Assembly (NCBI GenBank): GCA_025200525.1 | Contig: CM045763.1 | Span: forward strand, 57,677,530 to 57,741,529 | Origin: Camellia lanceoleosa | Lineage: Eukaryota > Streptophyta > Magnoliopsida > Ericales > Theaceae | DNA: 64,000 bases | Reading direction: 5' to 3' | In this document: positions 20,818-33,898 of the stretch, piece after piece | Position numbering within the stretch: the first letter of the stretch is position 1 | Layout of the letters: each line of letters opens with the position of its first letter | Notes under the pieces: generated by a model | Seen by the model: the letters and a program-made list of their open reading frames with translations, nothing else | What the model was told of the DNA's origin: nothing | Databases searched by the model: none | Translations under genes and position numbers: made by a program

Positions 20818-23800
20818 GCCTCACATAGTCCTGCTCACAGTCATGTAGATGGACATCTCTGAACGAACGATGATGTTATTATATTTTCAGATTTGGGTCA
20901 TTTTTTATATTATTTTTTGCAATAGGAACAATGTTTTGAAGGGAACAATGTTATGAAAGGATATGTTTGGGAACAATGTTCTTCTCATTCATTGTAATGG
21001 GAACAATGTCTGCAATAGGAACAATGCTTGGAAAGGATTTGGATCTTTTTTTATGCATGTTATTTTTTTATGATGTTATTTTTTGATTCTTATGCTATGA
21101 ATGAGAAGAATATTCAAATTTTATTATATTGGGTATTCGCTATATGACTGAGACAGGGATTTACAGGTTTAAATATTGAGAGCAAAATGCATGCATATAT
21201 ATATTTGGTAATTTGTTGGGTGTTGGGTGTATGACTGAGATAGGAATGGATAGATTCTTTGTGAAATGATAAGAATGTTGCTATATATTGTGAGAACTTA
21301 AAAATACTCACAAACCTGTTAACTTATTAACTTGTTCAAAGGTACATTTAACTTGTTATCTGTGTTTGAAGTGTACATACAAAGCTGCAATCAACACATT
21401 TTTTGTGTTTTCACTGTGATAGAGGAATAAAGTATAAAAATGTTAACATATTAACAATGTTCCATTTAGGATTAACAATCGTCAATGTACCATTTAGCAG
21501 TCAAAGAATGGACATAAGAAATCGATAAAAAGAATGTTGTTTTCTATAATTTCATAGGAAAACTTCAAGGTACAAAGTGCCACCACCAAGTCCAACAAAC
21601 ATCAGCAAAAAATGGCACCAACCAACCCGCAATACATTACTTCTAATGTATTTGTCAAATGATAAGTATGTGGGAACTGATAGCAACATTCTCACAATAC
21701 ATACATTACATGCATAAACAAAGAGAAATACATTACTTCTACTTCTAACTTGCATATATATTATTACATCTTCATAACTGATACGATACCAATTACAAAC
21801 AAAATGAATAACCCATAAATACGACACCAACTTCGATTTATGTATGTTTCCAATTTAAGCATCTTCGCGCTCTGAAATTGAAGTTGTTCGGTGATAGTTG
21901 GCATATTTTCCATTTGCACTTCTTCTTCACCTCTACATTGTGAATTTGTAGGCAAGCACCATCCAATAAAACCACCGCAATCATGACAACAATAAAATAA
22001 TTTTTTTTTTTTGTTTCGCTCAGTCTCGGAAATTTTCATAGTTGCTTTTTTACGACGTTTAGGACATTTTTTTGTTGCAATATGTCAATTAATCTGAGGC
22101 ACTGCCTTTAACACTTGAAGTTGACATCTACAAAATTAAATACACAATTCATAGTTGAAAGGCTTATTCTATTTACAGATAACTTGTAGACATAGCAATC
22201 AAGTAAGAAGTACGTTGTTAAATAACAAGAGATTATATTCTCTCATTTCATTGGACTTCACAAATCAATGTTTTAACCACTTAGGTCATATTTAACTTCT
22301 CACAACCAAATAGAAGAAAAAAAATTCCGCCTTAATAGTTGGATAAGAAAACTAACCAATACTTTTCCATCCATCAAATAGTCTTCTCACTTAATGGGAT
22401 TTCACCACGAGTTAAAATACCTCCCTAAAAAGTAAGTAAATGATAACAACTAGAGACTCAGTATTTGAAAGTGAGATCACCACGAGCTTTAGAACAAGAA
22501 AAGATCACCACTCCGAAATGAAGCCATGATCTTATATACAATACCACCAAACCAACCTTGGTACTTCCATCCGGCAATCTAAATCAATTAGAATCATCTA
22601 TCTATTAATGCAATCTCTGATCATAAGCAGAATTTAGTTACTTTTCCACTACATTGAAAACATATGTTGCTAGTTTCATTCTTAAATTCTATCTTTTATT
22701 TTCCCCTTCGGTCTAATCTGATCATTCGTGATTTATGGTTGGAGGTCGTTCAGCTCGATTTACTCGAATTTTGACAATGTGATGGATCACAACATCACCT
22801 ACCTCTATGCGTTAAATTCAAGCAAAAATTCTTGTAGAATGGAATATAACTGAAAAAACACATGCCATCCCCAAAACCCTCTCTTTTTTTGTATTCTCTT
22901 CTCAGTTCTCATTATTAAAGATTGAAGATTAAAGATTAAACATATTATTTCCAGACTAAAGAGAAGATTAAAGAGAATACAGAAATGTGTAAAATATCAA
23001 AGATTAAAGAGAATACAAAAATGAGTAAAGAGAAGATTAAAAATATATCTGATCATTGAAGATTAAAGATAAATATTACAGAAATTATCTTTAAAGAGAA
23101 TACAGATTACAGAAATGAGTAATAATAGCAACCACCATTTATATCTTTAATCTTCAAAACAAAAAACAAAAAATAGTATGTGAAATTCGAAGTTGAGTGT
23201 GAATGTCACAATTTTTTTTTATAAAAATAATCAAAGCAGAGGTAGAGAATTGGGTAGGGATCACATTCTATCATTTTTACTCTCTAAAACAAATAATAAA
23301 ATGAAGACCAAAGGAAGAGGAACTGACCTCGTCGTCGCCTCGCGTTCGTCGCCCTCTTTGTTTGTCTCTCGTCGCCTCCAATCGCCTCACTGTTGCCTCT
23401 CCTCACCTCACCTTGCCTCCGTCGCCTCTTCGTTCATTGCCTCACATCACCTTACCTTGCTTCTGTCGCCTCTTTTTGTTGTTTAGATCGAGCCTCTCTA
23501 TCTCAAAGGTTAAGATTTAAAAACGAAAAGTGAAAAGTAAAGTAAGAAAAAAAAAATTATCCAAAATTATGTCGTTTTAAAGAACCGCAGAGGGGGCATG
23601 GGAAAGTGCAGCTGCGGATCCGAACTCACAAACAAGGGGCATGCACACACAGGCCAGGAGTGTACAAGCTGGCAGGCAGCTAGCTTTAATCATTGAAAGA
23701 AGAAAAATGGAAAAAATGGGATCAGATTTCACGCAACGCGGAGTCGGGGGACACGGGTGGGTTTCTGAGGCTCTTCCATTTACATTTCGATTTCCATTTC

Positions 23801-23879
23801 CGTTTACTCACCACCGCTAACTATTCTCCCCAAGAACCGAAAATTTTCCCAAGATACAAACATAACAAAATCTCTCTTT

Positions 23880-23884
<5 letters not shown>
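20818..23884. other. Intergenic AT-rich region with minor repeats
   Basis: No intact gene. It contains repeats of 'gggaacaatgtt' at 20930-21025, degenerate duplicates around 21120-21290 (tgtatgactgagataggaatg) and a GATTAAAG-rich patch at 22910-23130. From about 23300 a C/T- and CG-richer stretch (ctcgtcgcctcgcgttcg) begins, which is the presumed promoter-proximal DNA of the next gene. Confidence 0.6.
21764..22080 (-). pseudogene. Possible GRF-like zinc-finger/transmembrane gene fragment
   Basis: The minus-strand peptide has a Cys-rich patch (LFYCCHDCGGFIGWCLP) then a charged helix and a C-terminal hydrophobic stretch (YGLFILFVIGIVSVM). This order resembles small plant GRF zinc-finger proteins with a membrane tail, which are common near transposons. 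Key GRF residues are not convincingly present and no start or splice context was confirmed, so this is a weak call. Confidence 0.25.

Positions 23885-23917
<33 letters not shown>
23885..23917 (+). repeat. (TC)n microsatellite in the 5' leader of the ankyrin-AAA gene
   Basis: An uninterrupted TC run of about 16 units, 58 bp upstream of the start codon. Such CT tracts are frequent in plant 5' leaders and can bind GAGA/BPC-type factors. The same feature precedes the second gene in this window (35557-35597). Confidence 0.9.
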
Positions 23918-23921
<4 letters not shown>

Positions 23922-23974
23922 TTTTGGGTTCTTTCTGTCTGTAGGAAGGAGAGTAGAGAGACGAAGATCGAAGG

Positions 23975-26900
23975 ATGCAGAGGACTCAGAATCAACGATC
24001 AAGATCTTCCAAGCCCGCCACCATACACGCCTTCGCTCAGTCTGGAGATCTGCCGGGCTTTCAGAAGTTACTTCGCGATAACCCTTGTCTCCTCAACGAT
24101 CGAAACCCTGTTGTAAGATCCAAACCCCGTGTTATATGCAAAATGTGTTCTTTTTGAAGAAACCCATGACTTTATCTATCCTTTTGTGATGTTTTATAGT
24201 GTTCAATAAGATGGGTTTTTCGAGAATCGAGTTAAATTTGAATGATTATGAATGCACACTTTTGTTTACATTTGGTCTAATGTCAAATTCTTGTAAAACC
24301 CACAAAACAAGAAGAGGTTTTATTGGTGAGTGATGTAATTATTATGTTCTTGTTGCTCAAAAATCTGATTGTTCATGCGTATGTATGTGCATATAATATA
24401 TGGAATTGAAATAAATCCAATGTAATTGGTTTTGGAAACAAGGGCTTCTTAGATATTTCTATATGGTGGATTTGGATGTCAGTTATGAAGGATTGGGTGT
24501 GAGAAAAACAGGATTAGTTGGTCATGATTGGTCCAATTGTAGACATGTCCTTTGTGGATTGGTGTGTAACTTTATGTTGCGAGATTAGAAGGGGGGGGGG
24601 GGGGGGTGGTAAAGCTGATGAACTTTGAAGAGATGTGTCAGAGTCAATGAATTTCTAGGACATCGAACAAGAATATGAGATGTATGGGATGAAATTTAAC
24701 TATTCGACATTAAAATGGACTATAGAAGATTGGCATTTTTCACGGGTAAAAAGATGGCTTTTGGGTACCATACCCAAAAACTATGGTAAAGCTGATGAAC
24801 TTTGAAGAGATGTGTCAGAGTCAATGAATTTCTAGGACATCGAACAAGAATATGAGATGTATGGGATGAAATTTAACTATTCGACATTAAAATGGACTAT
24901 AGAAGATTGGCATTTTTCACGGGTAAAAAGATGGCTTTTGGGTACCATACCCAAAAACTATTTATAATGGCTAGATTTGGATAAGGAACTATTTCAGTAA
25001 TTGATTGGTAATGATTAAAACTAGATAAAAAAAACAATGTGAATTTCGATTTGTTTCAACTCTGTTGATTTAATGGAATGCATATACACATTTTTTCATT
25101 TTATTTTTATTCTTTGGTTGCTTGCCGTAATGACTGATGACGAGATGTTGATTGATGGTATTATTGATGAAATATTCTCATGTAGATAGGATGAAGAAAA
25201 ATGTTTTGGATAGCTGTTTACAAATGAATATCATAAAAATACCTTTGGCTTGGTAGAGTTGAGTTACAGTTATGACAATTTGTAACTTTGGGAACATATT
25301 GGGGATTCATTTTTGTTAATCTTCACATCTCTGAGCTATAACGGATTAGTTAAATATATTTATTTCCATCTTTTTGGCTGTAACAGTTTCATTTGGTTGC
25401 TGAGAAGATTGAGGATAATGGATGAGAATATGAAATCTTACAGCACTAAAACCCAGCATGTTTGTACTTGTAAGATTTCGAAGTCTATATCCTCTCCTCT
25501 TTCTTCTTGGCTGCTGCATATGTTTGTGCGTGTGATGTTAGAGACAACTTCGCTTTGGTCTTATCTATTTATTAATCTTACATAAATGGAATAGAGAAAA
25601 CACTGAGCAAATTCTTACGCGGGCTTCAACCTTTGGACAGATTGACCTCCTTCCCATCCTTGACTATTCTTATTTTTTGAATTTCTTTTGTCTTATCTCT
25701 TTGTTTCTGTCACGACCTCATCCCGCCCCTAGTAGAATGGTGCCATGATGGCCAGTAATCCGGGATTACCGAAGGCCAACTTACAAAGTCACACACAATC
25801 AGAGTATACATATGCGGCTTACATGTGTGGAAGCAATAAAATTTAAATCTAAATAATCCATAAGAGCTGTGCATAGATCAAATGAAATGGCAGACATAAC
25901 GTGGTTTTACAACCTGAATTCAAATAAAATAAGGTACAAGATACATCTTGATCAAAAGGCTTCTCGAGCCGACATATACAAAAGAAATGAATTACAAAGC
26001 CAAGAAGCATAATCTTCAAGATGCTACAAAATATGAGTCCAAAACATCTTGCAAAACACATCTAGGCGTCACCGCCTTCTTGCTCGTCACCTACATATAT
26101 ATAAGGAGAGGGTGAGCTTGGATACTCAGTGAATGATATAATTAATAAAGGTTTGAATGAATGATATCCGAGATCTTTTCCAAAACTATACATATCATAA
26201 CTTTACAAATCAAAGGGATGAACCAAGTTCTTCTATCAAATCTTTCAAGCTTCTTGGATGTTAATAACATCTACATAATACCACACGATAACATTCTAGA
26301 CAAACAAACCCACGCAGAAAACCGTCAGTGGCAAAACAAGGGAGATATTTCAAACAAGGGTGCAGTTGCATTATAGTCCCCTGGCACTAAGGACTTTCCC
26401 ATAATGTCATCAAAACAAGCTAATACTTGATACAAAATTAGGGATAATCATTCATACTTGAACAAACACTTTTCCAAGACGAAACAAGGCTTTATCAAAA
26501 CTTTATAACATAACTTTATTAAAAATACCACTCACATAGCTCTTCGGGTGTAGGGATTAAGGCAAGGATCCAAGACCTACAAATACATAATAAAGTCTAC
26601 TGAATGCACTTCACGAAGACAAGAAAGAATGCTCAAAGATGGTTGTGCAATGCATCCTTAAAACAAGCTTTACATAAATGAAAATAATCCCGGCATTTCT
26701 TTCTAAAACCAAGTCGAGACAAAGCAAAACATGTGCTGGGAGTTAAAACACTGTTTTTCTTCTAGGGAAAATATGCTGGCTGTAAAAACACTGTTTTTCA
26801 TCTAGGGAAAATATGCTGGCTGTAAAAACACTGTTTTTCATCTAGGGAAAATATGCTGGGTACGAACCAGGTCTTGGAATGGATGCACAGAGATGATCTA

Positions 26901-29900
26901 GGCAAAAATGACCTACCTGGGTGAACTTAGGAGGTCCTGGCCGAGGTCCCACACCTCTTGGCCGAGGTGTGGTTACCTAGGCTTCGGTGTGCAGCTGTCT
27001 GCCGAGGTGTTACAAGGTGCCGGCAAGGGTGTACCATGGTCGGCCTAGGTGTGCAATGGTTGGCCTAGGTGTGCATGTAAGATAGGCTAAAGTGCAAGTG
27101 ATCATGCAAGGTAGGCTAAGGTGAGATACGATGCTTGGCCTAGGTGTGAGATCTAGGCAAGAGTGGTCTCGGTGACCACACCTAGGGAAAGGTGAAGTCT
27201 GGAAATCTAGGTTTCCTCCCTTGAATAACATGAAGAACATGAAGGACAAGAACATGGATGCTAAAATCATACTTCTTTATTCAAAATTTGAGATTTCATG
27301 AGATGAGTTCGAAAACATGGACCTGGATACCCATACTTGAAGATCTTATGAAAACAAACACAAAAACATGGATCTTGATATAAACTTTCGAATCAAAACA
27401 TGGTTTTCTTTTAAGAACACAAGAACATCATTTTCTCTTTCTAAAACAAGTTTTAAATCAATGCATGGCTCATGAATTATGCTAGATCATGCAATGTCAT
27501 CGGATCAATATAAAGAACAACAAGAGTAGATCAAGAATCTAACCTCAAAACACGAATCTAACGGTTCAAGGTGTGAAGATCAAGCTTGGAAATCTACTTC
27601 TCTCTCTAAGAACTTCTTCTTCCCTTTTCCTAGAGCTTCTCTCACTTCCTAGGACAAAGATATGACAAAATGATATGTTTTCTCTACTGCCAGCAGACTT
27701 AACCCTCTGCCGGGACACGTGGCACCACCGGATTGGGTTTTCCTCAAAAAGGTGACTGACTGACAAGACAAGAACATGACAAAGTATGTGTAACAAGTAA
27801 GGTGACATGGGTACTCCGGCAGGTAATGACCTCGGATCAAGACATAGGTTTCGGCAAGTAAGGTCTCAATGATCTCGGCTGAAAAGGATAACACTCGGCC
27901 TAGCTGTGCCACACCTCGGCCTAGATGTGCCACATCTCGGTCTAGGTCGTACCAGTCCAGGAACAAGATCACCAGGTGCAAGAATAACATCTCGGCCTAG
28001 ATAATACACATCTCGGCCTTGGTTTTGAACACCTCGGCCTAGATAATGACATCTTGGCCAACATGCCAAGAGGAAGGTGGAGGTCAACCAAAGTGGTTCC
28101 AAGGTGATCCTAGGTGCAAGAGGTTCAAAGGTGAAACCTAGGCTTAAGATGACCTTGGCTTAAGATGACCTCGGCTAAACACACACCAAACAAGGAACAA
28201 AGCATGCAACAACAGTTAGATAAAACAAAACAGGATCTCATGAATGCAACTTAACAAGACAAAATCATACGAATGCATGTGAGCATGACTATGGCAAAGT
28301 GAGGGTACAGTTTCATTTGTAAATATAGAATTCTATTTTCTGATTGTGCGGTGGATATGGCTAGTCAAGAGGGGTAAACATGGGCTTTCATTATTTTGTT
28401 TTTCAATAGCATTAGGAGTTTAGAATTATTGCTGCTTATGTTTTGGGTTGCTTCTTGTTTTTGAAGCCAATTAGATCTGGATTTCTATATTGCATGTTAT
28501 GAAGCCAATTATATAGCGATCCCGGGTTTTACCCCTTGTTGTACAGTGATTCGGACTTGGTTTCGTGGATGTTAGCAGTTGTTTATATCTTGTTTACATC
28601 CTTTCGTACTTTGTATTTGAGTTATAGGATGTGTTGGGCAGGTTTGAAACAGGTTGGTTGTGTTTTGAAATCTAGAGTTGATGCCCAGATTTTGGCCTTT
28701 ATGCTCGAGAGGGGATTTTGACGCTCGAGCAGGCCCTTTGTTGTTGCTTCTCCGCTCGAGCGGGAGTTTTGACGCTCGAGCGTGATTTTTCATCGTCCAG
28801 TACTTTTGTCTGCAGGTCTTCAGACGCTCGAGCAGGAGTTTTGACGCTCGAGCGTGAACCTTTATTTTCGTTCCTCCGCTCGAGCGGGGACCAAGTCTGC
28901 AAAACTTCTGCAAGTGTGCAATCTACACTCGAGTGGCGCTTTTGAAGCTCGAGCGTGAGTCTATGTCTGACGCTCGAACGGGAGTTTCCACGCTCGAGCG
29001 GGGCGACTGGTTTATCACTTCGGGATTTCACTTTTTGGATCACTTTTTCAACACTCTCTCTCTTACTTTCCCAAACACAGATTTGAGAGCTCCTCTCTCT
29101 AAAACCTTACCTTCTCTCTAGGGATTGATCTAGTAGGAGTGGTTTCCTCGTTTTGGGCCTTTGTAAAAGTTGTAGGGATCGTTGAGGGTTTTATTTTGAT
29201 CCGAAAATTTCTTGGTTTGGAGCATCTTCAATTTCTTCATCATCTTCCTTTGAACTCCGAATTTGAGGTAGGGATTCCTACTCATTCTTATGTGTTTTAA
29301 CCTAAATATTGAGCTACTTGTATAGATGGTTTGAGTTGGGAAATTTTGGGACTTAGGGTTCAAAATGAATAAAGGAGGTTTTGTTATTTTTGATTCTTGA
29401 ATATGTATTTGGGTCTCAAAATGATGGTATTGTTGAAGAGTTGTTGATATTTGAACCTTTGGATTAATATTGAGAAATGGGGGAGAAAGCCCTAATTTGT
29501 GCGTAAATTAATTGGTATAATTAATTTGGGAAAATCATGAGAGTATGAAATTGAGTTGAATATATTGAATTGGCTCAGTATGAGATGAAATAGTGAAGTT
29601 GGATTTATTAATCACTCACTTTTGAAATTGTTGATATTTATCTGTTGAATGTAATTATTATCTGTTTAGAAATAATTACTTTGGGCTATCGGTAGAAGAT
29701 AGTCTTGATTGTTGTAGACAATGCATGATGATTAGGCAAACTAAAACTAATTAATTGAGTATGCCATTGAATATGGCGGTTGATATAATACATGAATTCT
29801 ATGTATTGGTTTGGTTATGTATATGATATGTGTTTATATACATTGTGTTATGTGGGAGGAGATAGGGGATGTACTCCACAGTTTAGGGGAAGATAGAGGA

Positions 29901-32900
29901 TGGACCTCTAAACCGGATATCGTTTGACATTGATACAACACCAAAATGTGCATTATATGTGGAATATGGAAGTGTTTTGTTTAACATTAATACAGCACTA
30001 AAATATGTATTATCTGTGGAATATGGAAGTGTTTTGTCTGAGACGGATACAATACTAAAATGTGTATCTATTATGAAGCACGAAAGGAGTAATTTGAGTT
30101 GTTATTTCAATTGAAATAGAAACGTTGTTCATATGGGATGTAATCTCATTTAAAGTATATGGCCAGGTTCTGAGCCAGGGTTGTGAATCAAGAATTGGTT
30201 ATGAGATGAAATAAAAACATGGACACATTGGTCATGTATTTGAAATGAAATATGAATTGATTCATGTGAATTAAACATTTATCAAATGCCGATTGTTTTA
30301 GTTATTGTTATTGCTCATACGATGTTTAGCATATCTCTACTGGGTGTTGGCTCACCCTTTATGGGATATCATTTTCAGGTACAGATAGCATCTCACCTCC
30401 AAGGACATAGTTTGAGGGGATTAGTGGTTGGGTCATCTTTTGTGATTACCTTATTTGTATTACATGTAAATCAAGCAAAGGGTTTATTTTGTATAGAGTT
30501 AGAACTCTTCTTTTTGTAACCAATGTTGACTTGGAAAGCTGTAAGCCCATAGGGCATTTGCTTTTGTTGTTAACATGTGATACATTTGTAAGAAATACTC
30601 TGATGAAATGTACTTATGCTTTATTCTCCTATGCCTGAGCATGTTAAGAATGTATGATTATTGGGTTTATTTTGAGGGCGTGACAAATTAGATCTAATTT
30701 GCTATACTGCATGCACGTCATTTAAATATTTTATTTTTGGCATGCTTGGAATCTGTGCCCATTGAATTGTTTATTTTCATTTCTTTTATTCACTTATTAT
30801 GCTTTAAATGCAGATGGCTCAAACACCACTTCATGTTTCATCTGGTTACAACAATGTTGGGATAGTTAAGTTTTTGCTTGATTGGCAAGGACCGGAAAAA
30901 GTTGAATTGGAGGCAAAAAACATGGTGTGTAAAATTTTTTATATCATTTGAACCCTGCTGAACATGTGTTGTATTAAAAAGTGAAGCTTATGTTGACTGA
31001 CTAGATTTTTATTTTTAGGTAATTTTTTGATGGCTAATACAAATGTCTTGCTTTGCAGTATGGGGAAACTCCATTGCACATGGCAGCTAAAAATGGGTGC
31101 AATGATGCTGCTCGGTTGCTCCTTGCCAATGGTGCTTTTGTCGAAGCCAAAGCAAATGTGTGGTTTCTTGTCAACTTGTTTTCCTTTGTTGGTTGAATTT
31201 GTGTTCAAAATTTGGATATGGAGGTATTGTTTTTGAACCTTCTATTAATATTTTTTTTCTCCCTATTATTTGTACAGAATGGTATGACTCCATTGCACCT
31301 GGCTGTATGGCACTCACTCCGAGCTGAAGATTTTTCCACCGTGAAGACACTGCTTGAGTGTAATGCTGATTGCAGTGCTGTAGACAATGTATTGTTGGTT
31401 TTCATTACTTCTATCTTCTAGCATACTTATATATATACACTGGAAGTAGGTGCAACGCTATGTGTTTGCAGTTTTACTTCTAAATTTTTTTGGCGACTGG
31501 ATAATGAAGAGGATAGGTTTGAATTTTAAAACTGTTAGAAGTTATGTACTAGAGCAGTTAGCAATATGGGCATTCTTGGAAGGGGAAAAAAAATATGACA
31601 AAGCTTCAAAACTGTTCTGAGTTGTGTGATTTATATAATAGAATTAATTATATTGGTCAGTGTTTATGATTAGTAAAACTTTTAATGTACAGGAGGGCAT
31701 GACTCCGCTAAATCATCTCTCTCAAGGTCTGGGGAGTGAGAAATTGCGGGAACTTCTTCACTGGCACCTTGAAGAGCAGAGAAAACGTAAAGCTATCGAT
31801 GCTTGCAGTGAGACAAAGGCTAAGATGGATGAACTTGAAGATGCTTTATCGAATATTGTGGGTCTGCACGAGCTTAAGTTACAACTTAGGAAATGGGCAA
31901 AGGGGATGCTTTTGGATGAGAGACGAAGGGCTCTTGGGCTAAGAGTCGGCCCTAGAAGACCGCCTCATATGGCCTTCCTTGGCAATCCTGGAACAGGTAG
32001 GTAATTGGCATACTGTGTGTTGATTGTGACTATATTTCCTTGAATGCACTCACTACTGCCCTCCTCCACGGCCTTATATCAGCTTCTCTCAATGAGTTGT
32101 TTCAGATTAGCCAACATTGGGTATCATAATGAATGCCTTATTTTTTTTAAAAATTCTTCTCCCATTTGGTGGGTTGCTCGATCATAGTTCTACTGATTGC
32201 TTCTGCACACATTCTACATCATCCTTTTAGTGAATTAACTGAAATAGATAACACGAATGGTTGTTAACTATGGCTTTCCCTCCTAGTTTTTCTGAAAGTA
32301 TATACTTAGATGTTCTTATCTGCATTTTTTTCTTGCAATTCTAAATTATTGTTTTGCGACTCTGGTTTTCTCAACCAAAATGACATTTTGAGATGATTAT
32401 TGCGTACCCATAACTTGATGTTCCCATGAGAGTCTCTGACTCGCCATTCTATCCGGAAGTTTCTTTGTTATGTCAATACATGTAGTTGATTTCCTTTTTG
32501 TTTTTTCAAAACTTGCCATATTCTCGTGTTGGTCTGTGTCACATGCTTTTTTGACAAGTCAGAAAATGCAATATCAAGAAATTCAGTTTACTTTTTTTAA
32601 AAAATTATTTTCATAGTAAGAGGGTTAAACCAATGTACGAGTACAGATTCAATCATAAGCTCTCTTATTCATATTAAAAATATGTAAGCAATTATTTAAA
32701 TTGTCATTTTCCCTATATCTTGTATGGTTAATTACAAGGCACTATACTTTTATATGTAACAGGTAAAACTATGGTAGCTCGGATCCTTGGAAGATTACTC
32801 TACATGGTAGGAATTTTACCAACCGACAAGGTAACTGAAGTACAAAGAACAGATTTGGTTGGCGAATTTGTTGGTCATACAGGACCAAAGACTCGGAGAA

Positions 32901-33540
32901 AGGTATGCTATCGTGCTTCCAAAACCATATCTCATCATTTCTTTGTGACAGAAAAAGTAAATATAATATTCTAACGAACAAATATTTACCAAACCATCTA
33001 CAGATCAAAGAAGCAGAGGGAGGAATTTTATTTGTGGATGAAGCGTATCGACTAATACCAATGCAGAAGGCAGATGATAAAGACTATGGGCTCGAAGCCT
33101 TAGAAGAGATCATGTCTGTGATGGACAGTGGAAAAGTTGTTGTCATCTTTGCTGGCTACAGTGAACCGATGAAGCGTGTGATTTCATCTAACGAAGGGTT
33201 CTCCAGAAGGGTGACAAAGTTTTTTCATTTTGATGACTTTAGTTCGATAGATTTAGCCAATATCCTTCATATGAAGATCAACAATGAAGCGGAAGACAGC
33301 TTATTGTATGGATTTAAGTTGCATTGTTCATGTACTGTTGATGCTGTTGCATCGCTGATAGAGAGAGAAACTGGTGAAAAGCAGCGGAAGGAGATGAATG
33401 GCGGTTTGGTGGATCCGATGCTAGTTAATGCTCGGGAGAATTTGGACTTGAGGCTCAAATTTGACTGTGTAGATGTTGATGAACTTGTTACGATCACACT
33501 AGAGGATTTAGAATTTGGCATCCGATTATTATCACAATGA
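23975..33540 (+). CDS. Ankyrin-repeat AAA+ ATPase (CbbX/CfxQ-like), seven exons
   Basis: Exons: 23975-24112, 30814-30924, 31059-31157, 31278-31388, 31693-31996, 32763-32902, 33004-33540. All introns are GT-AG; the phases join to a 479-residue protein. Residues about 14-170 form ankyrin repeats (TPLHVSSGYNN, YGETPLHMAAKNG, NGMTPLHLAVWHS, EGMTPLNHLSQG). A linker (IVGLHELKLQLRKWAKGML) leads into an AAA+ domain with Walker A GNPGTGKT (250-257, split across exons 5 and 6), Walker B ILFVDE (Asp313, Glu314), sensor-1 region VVVIFAGYSE and an Arg-rich SNEGFSRRV arginine-finger region (about 369-370). All catalytic residues look intact. The family includes bacterial and red-algal CbbX, which remodels red-type Rubisco; plants have green-type Rubisco, so the substrate here is unknown. 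The start is the first ATG after the CT tract. Intron 1 is 6.7 kb and packed with transposons. No transit peptide is obvious. Confidence 0.95.
24607..24960. repeat. Exact 177-bp tandem duplication in intron 1
   Basis: Units 24607-24783 and 24784-24960 read identically, from 'tggtaaagctgatgaac' to 'cccaaaaacta'. They follow immediately after a run of 16 G (24591-24606). Identity implies a very recent duplication, or an assembly artefact caused by the G-run. There is no splice or coding effect. Confidence 0.95.
25708..28309 (-). mobile_element. Solo LTR, family B, in intron 1, with 5-bp TSD
   Basis: It begins TGTCACGACC and ends GGGTACA, with GTTTC on both sides (25703-25707 and 28310-28314). 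It is 2,602 bp with no retroviral-type genes, hence a solo LTR. The right part matches the fragments at 1-591 and 9187-9409. Internal features are a 40-bp triplication (26741-26860) and many degenerate 'ggcctaggtgtg/ctcggcctagat' motifs (26930-27190, 27880-28060). Orientation is inferred from end sequence (GGTCGTGACA as the 3' end). Confidence 0.92.
26741..26860. repeat. 40-bp tandem repeat, three copies
   Basis: The segment 'tctagggaaaatatgctgg' recurs at 26761, 26801 and 26841, each preceded by 'aaaacactgtttttc'. Within each unit 'aaaacactgtttt' is a short inverted repeat. The array sits inside LTR-B and appears to be an internal LTR repeat. Confidence 0.9.
28512..30685 (+). mobile_element. 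Solo LTR, Tekay family A, in intron 1, with 5-bp TSD
   Basis: It starts TATAGCGATCCC and ends GGGCGTGACA, flanked by AATTA at 28507-28511 and 30686-30690. It is 2,174 bp and the third family-A LTR in the window, with the same CTCGAG array, 'ctttgggctatcggtag' and 'gggatgtactccac' landmarks. It lies in the same direction as the host gene, only about 130 bp upstream of exon 2, so its promoter or polyadenylation signals could affect the transcript. It is separated from the LTR-B solo LTR by about 200 bp of original intron. Confidence 0.95.
28700..29010. repeat. CGCTCGAGCG palindrome array in the intronic solo LTR
   Basis: Ten or so CGCTCGAG-type palindromes (cgctcgagcggg, acgctcgagcgtg, cactcgagtgg, cgctcgaacgg) spaced by 10-40 bp. 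It occupies the same place as the arrays in the other two family-A LTRs, but with its own spacers and copy number. Apparent reading frames on both strands follow from the repeat. Confidence 0.85.
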
Positions 33541-33898
33541 GACATGATTAGGTGATGACTCTGAAATGGGGCGATCCAGGTTCGATAATTGGCCAGATTC
33601 TTTTGTTTTATATTTTTCTTTTTTGTAATTGATAGGCTATGATAGTCATTGATGCCCATTTGAAAATGTTTGGTGGGTATTTGAAAATTCTTTGTTTTTT
33701 TTTTTTGAAGTCTTTGATTGTTGTAGCTAGCAATATGTTCAAGAGGAGTTTGGTTTGTTGTTGATAGAGATATGAAGCAATTCTTTGAATTTTGTTTATT
33801 CTTTTCATGTATCAGTGTTGAGTTCAATAACAAGCAAAGATATCTCTCATTTTTCATGTGGTTGGTTCAGTTGTTTTCTTTACTACTACCTACTTTTT

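Noticed and set aside
23193..23486. 97-codon frame rich in Ser, Leu and His (SSPSLFVSRRLQSPHCC)
   Set aside because: Low-complexity C/T-rich sequence upstream of the ankyrin-AAA gene; no domain and no splice partner seen.
28536..29121. Frames resembling those above in the intronic LTR
   Set aside because: Same array in the third family-A LTR; not part of the ankyrin-AAA coding sequence.
33267..33857. 196-codon minus-strand frame over the last exon
   Set aside because: Antisense to the well-supported AAA+ exon; composition reflects the sense codons and the T-rich 3' region.
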